Shown: positions 29,212 to 42,131, counted from the first letter of the stretch. The stretch is 64,000 nt of DNA from Paraspadella gotoi (GCA_051294375.1 CM119269.1:1-64000); one strand, 5' to 3'. Translations and numbers: made by a program. Notes: generated by a model from the letters alone, not told the origin.

Positions 29212-29818
29212 GGGTTTCGTCCCTGTAGTAATAAATCTTTAAAAGATATTTTATGAAAAGTAAATTTTTTTTACCTTTTTTCATTTTTTTCAGAGTTGGC
29301 CGCATTTACTGTAAGTTTTTTTTGAAAACAAATGTTCAAAAAATTCATATGATATTATGGGCACCTTTACACAAACGTTTTTTTGATTTTAAAAACTTTC
29401 ATATATGGAAAGTCTACTCTTTATGTCTGCATTAGAACGCTGACTTTGGTTGTACAATGTTAGGTAAGAAAAAGATAGGTGAACTCCAAAATGTTGTGAG
29501 GTTGTCCTCATATGCAGAAATATTTTAAGTCCTTACTAAATCCTAGTCTTTGAAGAACTCGCCTCAGCCGCTTGGGCCATGAGAGAAGCTTCAATTGCCT
29601 ATTTAAAAAAATCTTATCTTTTTTTCATAAAAAATATAAATAATGAACACTTCTTCCCTTGATATCTTTGGCAAATCTTATTCTTCTCACTTAAATTTGA
29701 TAGAGTAGATATTACATTTTTAAAGTTAACTTTAAATTTTTTTTCCAATACATGGACCCAATCATTTTTATAAGGTTTGAAAAAGAGACGATTTCTTAAT
29801 ATTTTTACAAATGTATTG
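29212..29818 (-). repeat. Inverted repeat, right arm; truncated by gap
   Basis: Partner of 26694-27312. The homology runs into the 25-N gap at 29819-29843, so the outer end and any target duplication cannot be seen. Confidence 0.85.
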
Positions 29819-29843
29819 NNNNNNNNNNNNNNNNNNNNNNNNN

Positions 29844-30447
29844 TGTTCTTTTTCTCTTCTTTTCTATTTTCTTTTCTTTTCTTTTCTTTTCTTTTTTTCT
29901 TTTCTTCTCTACTTTCTTGCTTTCTTTTCTTTTTCTTTGGCTTTCTTTCTTTTCTATTTTTTTCTTTCTTTTCTCTTTTTCCCTTCTTTTCTTTTCTTTC
30001 TTTTCTATTTTCGTTCTTTTCTATCTTTTTTTCTCTTTCTTGCTTTTCTTTTCTTTTCTTTTTCTTTCTTTTTTTTCTTTGCTTTTTCTTTTCTATTCCT
30101 ATTATATTTTTTTCTTCTTTCTCTGCTTTCTATTTTCTTTTCTTTTTCTTCTCTTTTCCCTTTCTCTTTTCTACTTTTCTATTCTTTTCTTTCTTTTTTT
30201 CTTTTCTTTTACTTTTCTTTTCTTTTCTTTAACTTTTCTTTCTATGCTTTTTCTTTTCTTTTTAGCTTTCTTTTCTTTTACTTTTTTTTCCTTCTTTTCT
30301 CCTTTCTCTTTTTATTCTTTTCTTTTCTTTTTCTTTCTTTTCTTTTCCTTTTCTTTCTACTTTTTTTTTCTTTTTCTTTTCTTTTTTCTTTTTCTTTTTC
30401 TTTTCTTTTCTATTATTTTCTTTTCTTTTCTTTTATCTTACTTTTCT
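29844..30447. repeat. 600-bp polypyrimidine (TTTTC) tract
   Basis: Same composition as 22736-24110. Open frames here are Phe/Leu/Ser artefacts. Confidence 0.95.
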
Positions 30448-31300
30448 ATTCTAAAATGTAAAAATAAAATCGTTATTGAAATTAATTTCAAACATTTTCT
30501 AATTCTGTAACACAATGTTTTTTTTATAGAATTATCATGATCAAGAATATTGCTGGGATTTTTGCAACTTCGTCGCCGTTTACATTTCTGTCTGTAACTT
30601 ATCCTCTGATAGCATCTCCTTTTGTATCTCTGATCGCATCTCCATTTGCATCTCTGATCGCATCTCCGTTTGCATCTCTGATCGCATCTCCATCTTCTAT
30701 TGTTTTGTCTGGCGCCAAAATCGTTCGACCTGAAAGAAAAGGTTGAATGGATTTTGGATCGTTGCCAGTTTGATGCCATCTCGATCCCATCTCGATGCCA
30801 CTTCGGTGCCATTTAGACGTCCCCAAAGTCTCGCTGGATTTACGAACTTCACAACCTGTGAGAATGTGAGATCTTTTTCTTTTGGCGCAATTTTTTTTTC
30901 TTCTGTGTTTTTGGCAAAAAAGTCGATCAGCTTTTGTCTATCATTTCTCCCTTCTTTCTCTTTTTTCTTCCCTTCCTTCCTTCTTTAAAATAATACTCAC
31001 TCTTTTTTTCCATCTTCCTACCTTCCTTCATTCCTATTTCCTTCGATCCTAACTCCCTCTTTCGTTTCTCTTCTCTCCCTCCCTCTCTCCCTTTCTCTCT
31101 CTCTTTTCTTCTCTCTCTCCTTCCTTCACCTCTTTCTTCATCCTTCTACCTTCCTTCCTATCTCCTTCGATTCCGTCTCCCTCTCTCTCTCCCTTCCTCA
31201 CTCCCTCTCTCTCTATCTCTATCTCTGCCTCCCTATCTCTCTCTTCCACCCTCTCTTCCTCTCTCACCCGCCCTCTCTCCCTCTCTTTGCCTTCCTTCTT
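30448..31300 (+). repeat. Direct duplication, copy 1 (copy 2 at 32495-33240)
   Basis: Begins AAAATAAAATCGTTATTGAA. Contains a 24-bp tandem repeat (GCATCTCC...TTTGCATCTCTGATC, about 30611-30692), the stretch GACGTCCCCAAAGTCTCGCTG (split by one base between copies) and a CT/CCTT-rich tail. Copy 2 has lost most of the 24-bp array. Confidence 0.85.
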
Positions 31301-32055
31301 CCCTCCCTGGGAAAAAGGAAAAGAAACGAGAAAAAAAAGAGAAGGAGAAGTAAAATAAAAATAGAAGAAAAGAAAAAGAGAATGAGCGAAAAGGGAAAAA
31401 GCAAGAGCAAAAAAAGATAATAGATATAGAAAAAGGAAAAAGCCCCAAAGAAAAAAAAAAAGAATAGAAAAAGAAAGAAAAGAAGAAGACAAGAAGAAAG
31501 AAAAAAAAGAATGAGAAAAGAAAAGAAAAGAAGAAAGAAAGAAAAAAGGGAAAAGAAGAAAAGAAGGGAAAAGAGGAGAAGGGAAATATTAAGAAAAAAA
31601 AAGAAGAAAAGAAAAGAAAAGAGAAAGAAAAGAAAGGAAAAAAAGAAAGATAAAATAGAAAGAGGAAAGAAAAGAAAAAAAAAGAAAAAAAAGAAGAAAA
31701 AGGAAAAGAAAAGAAAAAGAAAAGAAAAGAAGAAAAAGAGAAAAAAGAAAGAAAGAAAAAAAATCTAATAGAGAAAGAAAAGAAAAGAAGGAAAAAATAA
31801 TAGAAAGAAAAGTAGAAAGAAAGAAAGGAAAAAGAAAAGAAAAGAAACAGAAAAAAGAAAATAGAAAGTAAAGAAAAGTTAGAAAGAAAAAAAAAGAAGA
31901 AGAATAGAAAAGAAGAAAAAAGAAAAAAAAAAAAAAAAAGGAAAAAGAAAAAAAAAAAGAAAGAAAATAAAGAAAAAAAAAAAGAAAAAAGAAAAAGAAA
32001 AAAAGAAGAAAAAAAAGAAAAAAAGAAAAAAAAAAAAAAAGAAAAGAAAAGGAAA
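31301..32055. repeat. Purine (GAAAA) tract
   Basis: About 730 bp almost purely A/G on the plus strand, the reverse complement of the TTTTC tracts. It joins directly to the 450-bp module that follows. Confidence 0.95.
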
Positions 32056-32494
32056 AGAAAGGGAAAGGATTAAAAACTGTAACCCAAACCAGCCAGTAAG
32101 CAAAACAAGCAAAACAAGCAAAGCAAGCAAAGGTCAGATTCTCGCATAGAACTTAACGTCGCTTGGGAAGAGAAAGCAACTGACGCCTCGACATCCGTCG
32201 GGAAAACGACAACACAACAAAAAACAACAACAACCAAAACAACAACAACAGACATAAAAACAAACAACTCCGCCAAATCTGACTTTTATATTTTTGCTGT
32301 CGAAGTGAGTCTCCCGGCTTATCGTCGTCTCGGCTTGAGACAAGTAAAGAGTGGAGACTTGTTGTTCGTCGTCGTCGTCGTCGTCGTCGTCGTCTCGTCG
32401 TCTTCGTCGTCCGTACTTTTCCTATTATTTTGTTCCCGAATTATTTTTGTTGCTTCCATTTTTACTTCTCGTTTTTTCAATATTTTTTGTTATA
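32056..32494 (-). repeat. 450-bp module, inverted copy of 22276-22735
   Basis: Shares GTAACCCAAACCAGCCAGTA, the ACGCCTCGACATCCGTC stretch, the AAC-repeat and the CGTC-repeat in reverse order relative to 22276-22735. Confidence 0.85.
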
Positions 32495-33240
32495 ACAAAA
32501 ATGTTAAAAAATAAAATCGTTATTGAAAATTAATTTCAAACATTTTCTAATTCTGTAACCATTTTTATAGAATTTTTTATCAGAATTATGCTGGATTTTT
32601 GCACAACTTTCGTCGCCGTTTACATTTCTGTCTGTAACTTATCCTCTGGATAGCATTCTCACTCCGTCTCTATCTCTGGATCGCATTCCTTATGCATCTC
32701 TGATCGCCATCTCCATCTTCTATTGTTTTGTCTGGCGCCAAAAATCGTTCGACCTGAAGAAAAGATTTGAATGGATTGACTCGTTTGCCAGTTTGATGCC
32801 ATCTCGATCCCATCTCGATGCCACTTCGGTTGCCATTTAGACGTCCCCAAAGTCTCGCTGGTGGATACGAACTTCACAACCTTGAGAATGTGAGATCTTT
32901 TTTCTTTTGGCGCAATTTTTTTTTTCTTCTGTTTTTTGGCAAAAAAGTCATATCAGCTTTTGTCTATCATTTCTCCCTTCTTTCTCTTTTTCTTCCCTTC
33001 CTTCCTTCTTTTTTTAAAATAATACTCACTCTTTTTTCCATCTTCCTACCTTCCTTCATATTCTTGCTATGTCATATCGATCCTAACTCCCCTTCGTTTC
33101 GCTCTTCTTTCCACCCTCGTCTCCACTCGCCTTCTCTCCTTCTCTTTCTCCCTGCGTCTCCCATTGCTGTCTTCCCCTGTCCTTCCTCTCCTATCCTCTC
33201 TTTGCCTTCTCCTTCCCTCCTCTCGCTCCTCTCTTATACC
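32495..33240 (+). repeat. Direct duplication, copy 2
   Basis: Diverged copy of 30448-31300; indels dominate the differences. Confidence 0.85.
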
Positions 33241-33800
33241 ACTTCTCCCTCTACCCCCACCCATCTCCCTCCTCTCTTATTACGTGCCTTCTGCCTTCTC
33301 CTAGTCGTGTACACGCTCTCTCCTTCTCTTTTGATTCTCCCTTGTCGCTCCCCATTCTCCCCTTCTTCAGCCTCTCTTTGGGCTTCCTCTTCTCTTCTTT
33401 CTTCTCTTTTCTCCCTCTCTCCCCATCTCCCTCCCTCTCTTCCGTCTCATCCTCCTTTCTCCGTCACCACGAATTCTCCCTTTGATCCCTTTTTGTTTGT
33501 CGTTCATCGTCGTCGTCGTCGTCGTCCGTTTGTCGTCGTCTTCGAATTAAGCTTCGTTGATTCCGATTATTTCCTTTTTCCGTTTCAGTGTTTTGTATGT
33601 GCATTATTTGATCACGTGAACTCTTGTGATATTCGATCACCATGCAACCATGAGATCCACTGTCGTGGGATGAAAAGGCACGAGGGAAACCAAAAAAGTT
33701 GAACCTGTTTATTTGTCTTGATATGATTTTCTGGTTGAAGGGAGTTTTGTGTTGTGTGAAACACACACTTTGTGGATAAGGCGTTTAAGTGGGCTGAAGT
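33241..33800 (+). repeat. CT-rich DNA and direct duplication with 35375-35690
   Basis: From about 33500 the sequence (GTC repeats, AAGCTTCGTTGATTCC, ATTATTTCCTTTTTCCGTTT, ATCGATCACC-like, then a GTGTG...CACAC hairpin) is repeated in the same orientation at 35375-35690 with many indels. Confidence 0.8.
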
Positions 33801-33804
33801 GACT

Positions 33805-34012
33805 ATACCGTAACTTCTATTAACCCCCATTAGTAGCCATGTGGAACGTCCTGAGGGCTTGGAACAGGCTGTGAGGGTTTGCCACGCCCCCAAGGCGGAT
33901 TACGGCCTCCTCACTCTGCCCGCAGGGCAGGTCCGGTTGGGATTGAACCGCGGGGTACCTAGTGGTCATTGAGGCTGATGGCTTGGCTCAATGAGCCAAA
34001 CCGCGTCACAAC
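33805..34012 (-). repeat. tRNA-derived SINE
   Basis: Minus strand: an A-box-like TTTGGCTCATTGAGCC near 33991-34006 and a B-box GCGGTTCAATCCCAACC near 33934-33950, about 50 bp apart as in a tRNA promoter. A non-tRNA body follows (CAGAGTGAGGAGG, GTTCCAAGCCC, GGGGGTTAA). The same landmarks occur at 55965-56215. Confidence 0.7.
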
Positions 34013-34089
34013 TGAACAAGAGTCCATTGCTTATAAGCGGGCGTGGAAACCTAAGGCAATGCTCCCGACTACAACTTGTTTGTCGTCTA

Positions 34090-34458
34090 TGAAGGTAAAG
34101 AAAGTATTTGCACAGTTAGAAAAAGCTGAGGGAGTTATTACTCTCTCTCTCGTTTCCTCGTGCGGTGCTCTCTCTGCTGCGTCTCTCTCTCTCTTCTCTC
34201 TCTGCTCTCTCTCTCTCTCTCCTGTCTCTCCTCTTCTCGTCTTTCTCTTATCTTCTTCCTTTTTGTTTTTATTTGAAATTTTCTAACTTTTCTTTTTTTC
34301 TTCACCTTCTTTTCGTTTCCTCCATTTTTTTCGATTTTCTTTCCTTTCCTCTGTTTTCTCCTTTTCGCTCTAATTTTCTTTACTTTTCGTTTCTTCTTCT
34401 CTACCTTCTTTTCGTCCTTCCATTTTTTCGATTTTCTTTCCTTTCCTCCTGGTTTTCT
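34090..34458 (+). repeat. CT/T-rich direct duplication with 35690-36010
   Basis: Shares TATTTGCACA, AAGCTGAG, a (CT)n tract and TTTTTATTTGAAATTTTCT. The intervening region therefore looks like a segmental tandem duplication unit of about 1.6-1.9 kb. Confidence 0.75.
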
Positions 34459-34483
34459 NNNNNNNNNNNNNNNNNNNNNNNNN

Positions 34484-35374
34484 CTCTCCTTCTCTTTCTC
34501 CCCTCGCCTCCCCCCATCTCCCTCCATCACTCCCTCTCTTTGCCTTCCTCCTATCCTCCCTCTCTCCCTTCTCTTTCTCCCTTTCTCCCTCCTCCTCCCA
34601 AAAAAGATAAAAAAAAAATAACAAAACAAAAAAAAAAAAATAAATAAATAAAAAAACAAAAAAAGCATACACATACAATAAAAATCACAAAAAAAAAAAA
34701 AAACAAAAAAAAATATCTCCCTCCTTCTCTTCCCTCTCTTTGCTTCCTCCTTCCCTCCCTCTCTTCATCTCTTTCTTTCCTCTTCTCCATCTCTCTCCTC
34801 TCTCCCTCTCTTGCCTTTCCCTCCTTCTCCCTCTCTGCCTTCTCTCTCCCCTCTTTCCTCTCTCCATCTCCCTCCTTCTCTCCCTCTCTTTGCCTTCCTC
34901 CTTCACTCTCTTCCTTCTACTTTCTCCCTCCCTCTTCCCAAAATCTCCCGCCCTCTCTCCCTCTGCTGTTTGCCTTCCTCCTTTCCTCCCTCTCTTCCTC
35001 TACTTTTTCTCCCTCTCTTTCCCATCTCCCCGGCCCTCTCTCCCTCTCTTTTGCCTTCTCCTTTCCTCTCCCTTTTCTCCTTCTCTTTCTCCCCTCTCCC
35101 TCTCTCCCATCTTCCCGCCCTCTCTCCTTCTCTTTGCCTTCTCTTCCCTCCCTTTCTCCTTCTCTTTTCTCCCCTCTCCCTCCCCTCTCCCAATCTCCCG
35201 CCCTCTCTCCCTCCTTTTGCCTTCCTCCTTCCCTCCCTCTCTCCTTCTCTTTCTCCCTCTCCCTCTCTCCCCATCTCCCTCCCTCCTCTCCCTCTCTCCT
35301 TCTCTTCTCCACCTCTCCCCTCTCTCTCCATCTCTTCTCCCTCTCTTCCTCTCATCCTCATTTCTACGTCACAA
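34484..35374. repeat. CCCTCTCT-type pyrimidine tract
   Basis: About 900 bp of CT/CCTT-rich sequence after the 25-N gap at 34459-34483, with an A-rich patch at 34590-34715. A recurring CTCCCATCTCCC...CTCTCTTTGCCTTCC motif at roughly 80-bp spacing suggests a decayed minisatellite. Confidence 0.8.
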
Positions 35375-35739
35375 CGATTCTCCCTTTGCATGTTTCCCTT
35401 TTTGTGTCGTCGTCATCGTCCGTCATCGTCGTTCGTCGTCGTCGCTTCGATTTAAGCTTCGTTGATTCCTGATTATTTCCTTTTTCCGTTTGTCATTATT
35501 TTGATCACCCCGTGAACTCTTGGATTATCTCGATCACCTTCAACCATGAGATCACTGTGTGAGGTGAGAAATGGGGGGGGGCGCCGAGGAAACAAAAGGT
35601 TTGACCCTGTTTATGTCATCTGGTATGATTTTCTGTTTGAAGCGAGTTTGTGTGTGTGAGACACACACGTGTTTGCTGTCAGTGCATTAAAAAGACGTGT
35701 ATTTGCACACGTCTAGAATAAAGCTGAGGAGAGTATTCA

Positions 35740-35806
<67 letters not shown>

Positions 35807-36011
35807 CTTTTTTCTGTCTTTTTTATTTGAAATTTTCTTACTTTTCTTTTTTTCTTCTACCTTCTTTTCGTTCCTCCATTTTTTTCGATTTTCTTTCCTT
35901 TTCTCTGTTTTCTCCTTTCGCTCCAATTTTCTTTACTTTTCGCTTTTCTTTTCTTCTTACCTTCTTTTCGTTCCTTCCATTTTTTCGATTTTCTTTCCTT
36001 TCCTCTTGTTT
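35375..36011 (+). repeat. Second copy of the 33500/34090 duplication
   Basis: Includes two hairpins: GTGTGTGTGAGACACACAC at 35650-35668 and GACGTGT-ATTTGC-ACACGTC at 35692-35711. Then a (CT)n tract at about 35740-35803. Confidence 0.75.
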
Positions 36012-36127
36012 TTCCTTTTCCTCTAATTTTCCAAGTTTTTCTTTTTGTTTCCGGACTCTAAATTCCTAATCAGTCATGAACATCAAATTGATCGCTTCTC
36101 CCGGTATTTGCTTTCTCTTCTCTCTCT

Positions 36128-36185
<58 letters not shown>

Positions 36186-36843
36186 ATTCTCCCCTCCGAC
36201 CTCCCTCCTTCCCTCGTTCGGGAAATTCCTAATCCCGAACCGAACATAAAAACATTCTGCATCAAACAGTAATGCGGATGGAGAAGGGGAGTGAGAGGAA
36301 AGGAAAAAGGAGAATGAGGAGAAAAGAATGGGGAAGGGAAGATAGAGAGAAGGAGAGAGACGAGAGAGAGAGATATGAGAGAACAGAGAGAACAGGAGAG
36401 ATACAGAGATCATGCGTGTCTCGCTGTCCATGTCCCTTAAGCGTGATCACATCTCAACTTCTACTATTATTCTTTCTTATCTAATTTTTTTTTTGTTATT
36501 TTTATTTTCTTAATTCTTTACTATTGTATTTTATATTTTTCCTTTCTATTCTTTTAATTTTATTTATTTATTTGTATATAACTTTGTTTAAAAGTTTCTT
36601 GAACAAAAATATTAATCTAATTCATAATTTCCGTCGCATATCAAACTCTACTTTGAGATACATTACATCATTGTTGGAAATTTTACAATTTTAGCAGTAA
36701 TAAAGTATCAAAATAGTGTAGAATAACCAGCCATTCAAAAAATCTAAAAATAGAATCTGATGAATAAAACAATTTTGATTTAAAAAAAAAGTTGTTTGAT
36801 CCACCTATCAATATTCTCTCTTTCTTTTTCTCTCTCTCACTTT

Positions 36844-36901
<58 letters not shown>

Positions 36902-37004
36902 TTCCCCATATCCATTTCCCCATTTTCTTCGTTGATGAATTTTACCCCGACAATTGCTTCCTAGGATTTTTCTCGCAAAACGACAGAATTCCTTCCCTCA
37001 CCTA
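36012..37004 (+). repeat. Direct repeat block A, copy 1
   Basis: About 1 kb also found at 41086-42132 in the same orientation. Contains two (CT)n tracts (36116-36183 and 36840-36898). Copies end precisely at CCTCACCTA and then diverge. Confidence 0.9.
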
Positions 37005-37179
37005 TATATCCACTTATATCCAACTTATATTCCATTCACATGCACCTCTTTATTAGATCACTTCATCATTCAACAAAATCACTTCATTATTTATGTCACT
37101 TCAATACATTCATTCTACACATTTTTAATCCTTCCTTAATCCCTTCCTAATCCCGTTCCTTAATCTCCAACACTTAAAT

Positions 37180-37480
37180 TGCAAACTCCCGCCCACGCCA
37201 CAGACAAACCCTGCCTCGCCCAAACCCTACTTCCGCCCACAAATCCCACTCCCCGCCCACAAATCCCATTCCCGCCCACAATTCCCTTTCCACGCCCCAA
37301 TCTCATCTCCCGCTCGCACAATCTAATCAGCCCCAACTATCCCCGCCCACAACCCATCCCCACATCTACTCCCCGCCCACAATCCATTACCCACATCCTA
37401 TCGCCCACAATCCCTATCCCCGCCCACTAATCCCCACTCCCCGCCCACCAAACCTTCGCCACGCCCCCCTATGTTCCCAC
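37180..37480 (+). repeat. CCCGCCCACAATCCCATT minisatellite (left copy)
   Basis: About 15-17 degenerate units of 16-20 bp centred on CCCCGCCCAC. The inverted copy at 45480-45795 reads GTGGGCGGGG. Each unit carries GC-box-like GGGCGGGG and two or more G runs, so the G-rich strand could form quadruplexes. Confidence 0.9.
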
Positions 37481-37620
37481 GCGCCGCCTACCATTTTCGG
37501 TTTGATGCGTCTCTATCGTTTGGTTGACGTCGACATTTGCTTGCTGTTTTGTGCCCCATTTTTTTACTGCGGGTCTTCGTCGGTTCTTCTCTCCTCTCTC
37601 TCTCAACGTCTCTCTCTCCT

Positions 37621-37666
<46 letters not shown>

Positions 37667-37759
37667 CCCTTTGCCAACTTTTTTTCTTTTTTTTTTTTAC
37701 TTTTTATTTTTTTCTTTCTTTTTCGGCTGAACAACTCTCTCCTCTTTCCGAACTCAGTC

Positions 37760-38700
37760 TTCCTTTTTTCTTCCTTTTTCTTTGTCCTTCCTTTTTCCTT
37801 TTTCTTTTCCTCCTTCCACCTTTTTCTCTCATCCTTTTCCTTTTGCCTTCTCTTCGCTTTTTCTCATATTTCCTTTTTTCCTTTTTTTTCCTTCTCTCCT
37901 CCTTCCACCTTTCTCGATCTTCCTTTTTCTTTCCTTTCCTTTTCCTTTTATCCTCTTCCTCCTTCCACCTTTTCTCATCTCTTCTTTTTCTTTTCCTTTC
38001 CTTTTTCCTTTATCCTCTTCCTCCTCCACCTTTTCTCATCTCCTCCTTTTTCTTTTCCTTTCTTTTTCTTTATCCTCTTCCTCCTTCCACCTTTTCTCGT
38101 ATCTTCCTTTTTCTTCCTTTCCTTTTTCGCTTATCCTCGTTCCTCCTTCCACCTTTTCTCATATCTTCCTTTATCTTTTCCTTTCCTTTTTTCCTTTATC
38201 CTCTTCCTCTTTCACCTTTTCTCTTCTTCCTTTTTCTTTTCCTTTCCTTTTTCCTTTATCCTCTTCCTTTCCACCTTTTCTTCTTCCTTTTTCTTTTCCT
38301 TTCCTTTTTCCTTTTTCCTCTTCCTCCTTCCACCTTTTCTCAATTTCTTCCTTTTTCTTTTCCTTTCCTTTTCCTTTATCCTCTTCCTCTTCCACCTTTT
38401 CTCATATCTTCCTTTTTCTTTTCCTTTCCTTTTTCCTTTATCCTCTTCCTCCTTCCACTTTTCTCATTTCTTCCTTTTTCTTCCTTCCTTTTTCCTTTAT
38501 CCTCTTCCTCCTTCCACCTTTTCTCATAGCTTCTTTTTTCTTTTCTCCTTCCTTTCTTCCTTTATCCTCTTCCTCCTTCACCTTTTCTCGATATCTTCCT
38601 TTTTCTTTTCTTTCCTTTTTCCCTTATATCCTCTCCTCCTTTCCAACCTTTTCTCGTCTCTCTTTCCTTCTTCTTTAATCCTTCCACCTATCTTCCTCTT
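37760..38700 (+). repeat. ~60-bp polypyrimidine minisatellite (left copy)
   Basis: About 15 units of CTTCCACCTTTTCTC, then ATCTTCCTTTTTCTTTTCC, then TTTCCTTTATCCTCTTCCTC. The long open frames across it are artefacts of the strand bias. Confidence 0.9.
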
Positions 38701-38999
38701 CCTTTCCTTTCTTTATTCTTCTCCTTCTCTTTTCTATCTTTCATTTTCTTCTTCTTTTTCCTTATCTCTCCTCCTTCCACCTTTTCCTCCGTATCTTTTT
38801 TTTCCTTTCCTTTTCCCTTCCTCTTCCATATGGTTCCTTTCTTTCTTTTCCTTCTCTTTCCTTCTTTCTCATTCTCTTTTCCCTTTCTTTTATTTATCCT
38901 CTCCGCCTACCTTTCTGTTTTACTTTTTCTCTTTCTTAACGCTGCCTCTTCAAGTGATCTTCTTTTGTGGCGTTAAGAATGTCTCTTTTTATTGAGCTA

Positions 39000-39424
39000 T
39001 CTTTTTTCGAGCGCTTGGGAATGGTTGTTCCGAGAAAGGGCATGATATACAGGCGTTAGGTAGAGGATTCGTTCGTTATGGGAAATATTTGCTTTTTTTG
39101 TGGATCTAAACGACGGGTATTTTGTTTGAAAAAATAGGGATTTTGTAATAAATGGCGCATTTATTAAAAAGATTTGATTAAAAATGATTGCATTTTTGAT
39201 CAAAAACGACCACCATTGCATCAGTGCGAATGGGAATAACAGCATTGGTTGAGGGGAAAAGATGGTATTTTGAGGATCGTAAATTATGGCCTTTTTAGTG
39301 TGACAAAAAGTATTATTGTTATATAGTATATATAATTATATATACGTATTAGTATCCTATTAATTAAATTCAATAGTTCAAAGATTATTTGTTCATTATA
39401 TGTAATTTTGTATTTACGACACAA
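39000..39424 (+). repeat. 420-bp module C, copy 1 of 3
   Basis: Landmarks: GGATCTAAACGACGG, GCATCAGTGCGAATGG, CAGCATTGGTTGAGGG and GATGGTATTTTGAGGATCGT. Inverted copy at about 43794-44215 and same-strand copy at 47150-47563. Each copy sits next to the ~60-bp minisatellite. Confidence 0.85.
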
Positions 39425-40177
39425 TGAAAAAATAACGTGCAGCGAAAACGGTCTCTGCTTGATTTTGTCCCTTTAAAATCGTTTCTGAGCCAAATTAATT
39501 GATCACTACTTGGTAATATGCTGCGATATACACTACTGGACATATCTGTATCTGACATAACCGTGACCATTCAACAAAAAAGCTAACAGATCAAAAATAG
39601 TAAAAAGCATGAAGCAAGTGATAGCTCGAAACGCTTTACAAAATTTTAGACCATGCTTATAAATGCAAAAAAAAATTATTAATATTATTAAAACCAAAAC
39701 TTTAAACGCATAACCTAATAGTTAACGAGACAAGAGAAATATTTTTTAACCCAATTCATTTCACTCAATTATATTATGAATCATTTGTTTGTAATTAGTC
39801 AATTAATCTAAATAATAATATGACAAATTCATTTTCAATTTTCTTTATGAATGGGAAGTTTTCTCTTGCCTTACTCCCTGTGGTCTAATTATTTAATATT
39901 TTAAAGGTATTTTTCATAAAACCTTATATAATGTACTATATGTTCACTTTTTTTTCAATTCTTTCAAACAAAAAACAACATCGATAAAAAAACATTTTAA
40001 ATTAATAAAAAATGAATTGAATGATTTTGGAAAAAAGAAATATTTTGAAACTTGTAGAATAATGGATCAGTTGAGTCAGAGAAAAAAATTTTGCAATTTT
40101 AAAAAATCAGCTCTAGCCTTTCGATGTTTTCTATAGGCTTGATTTTTTTTATTTTTTTGATATTTTTAATTTTCTAT

Positions 40178-40227
<50 letters not shown>

Positions 40228-41086
40228 ATTATTCTCACATGAGCATAGGCGGCATGAAATTTTTTTCCCAACAATTTGAAAAATTTCAAACTTTCTAATT
40301 AGGCTTTGTGGGGAAATAAATTAAATAAATTATTATACGATGGTACATCTGAAAGTGATATGTCTCTAAATCGACAAAAAATTTCTTCAAAGTTTTTTTT
40401 TTGAAATTTAAAGTATATGTACCAACAGAAATAAGTTGAGATACTCCCGCTTTCGCCAAAAAATTTTTTATTTAACAAAGATTGTACTGCGTAATTTTTA
40501 AAAACACACATTCTATTCTTTTGAAAGAAAAGAGGTAGCAAGGGGGATGTGGTATCAAAATTAAAGCCCTAACATGGGACACCTTTCTAAAAAGAGTTTT
40601 ATTAAATTAAATCCATAAATTTACACGAGCTTTGAAATCAGAGTTAAAAAAGGTATAAACAGTTTTTGCTTAAAATTTCAAGAAGACATATGAAATTTTT
40701 TTCTTTTTCTTTTTGTAATTTGAAGAAAAGAAGAACCTGAATTTTACCAATTTTTGTTTTTATTTTATTTAAATTTTTTTTTATTTCCACCCAAAAAATT
40801 GCTTATATTTTTCAGTTATAAGTAAAAACAAGCAAAAATATGGTTGTAGCTTTGATAAAATATATTTTTAAATATTAAAAATGATAAATTACAAAATGGC
40901 TTTTCAGCTTGATATAAACAGTCTGACATCTACCTTCTTGTCTGTTGAAAAAAAAATTTCGTCATTTTTTCATTATCTTGAACTGCAAACTAAAAGCTTG
41001 ACACACTGCTTGTTTATCATATCTAAAAGTTGTAAAAAATTATATAGTGGTAACATATTTGGACAAAGCAAAACATGATCTGTGTT
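39425..41086 (+). repeat. Innermost palindrome arm, left (1,662 bp)
   Basis: Every checked position p pairs with 83218-p on the other strand. The arm ends, both short open frames inside and a 45-nt poly-A (40180-40224) all obey this sum, so there is no net indel over 1.66 kb. AT-rich with no recognised gene. Confidence 0.95.

Positions 41087-42131
<1,045 letters not shown>

Larger units (their letters stand above)
37005..39424 (+). repeat. Outer left arm of the 37-46 kb palindrome
   Basis: Reverse-complement match to about 43794-45970, with many indels (coordinate sum drifts by roughly 200 over the arm). Order: AT-rich start, GC-rich minisatellite, (CT)n, ~60-bp pyrimidine minisatellite, then a 420-bp AT-rich module. 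Confidence 0.85.

Noticed and set aside
34740-35465. A 241-codon Pro/Ser/Leu-rich frame and its Arg/Glu/Gly-rich reverse
   Set aside because: Compositional artefact of CT/CCCT repeats; both strands are open simultaneously.
37502-38995. A 497-codon frame of Phe/Leu/Ser/Pro
   Set aside because: It runs through (CT)n and a ~60-bp pyrimidine minisatellite; the inverted copy on the other side gives different frames, as expected for non-coding repeats.
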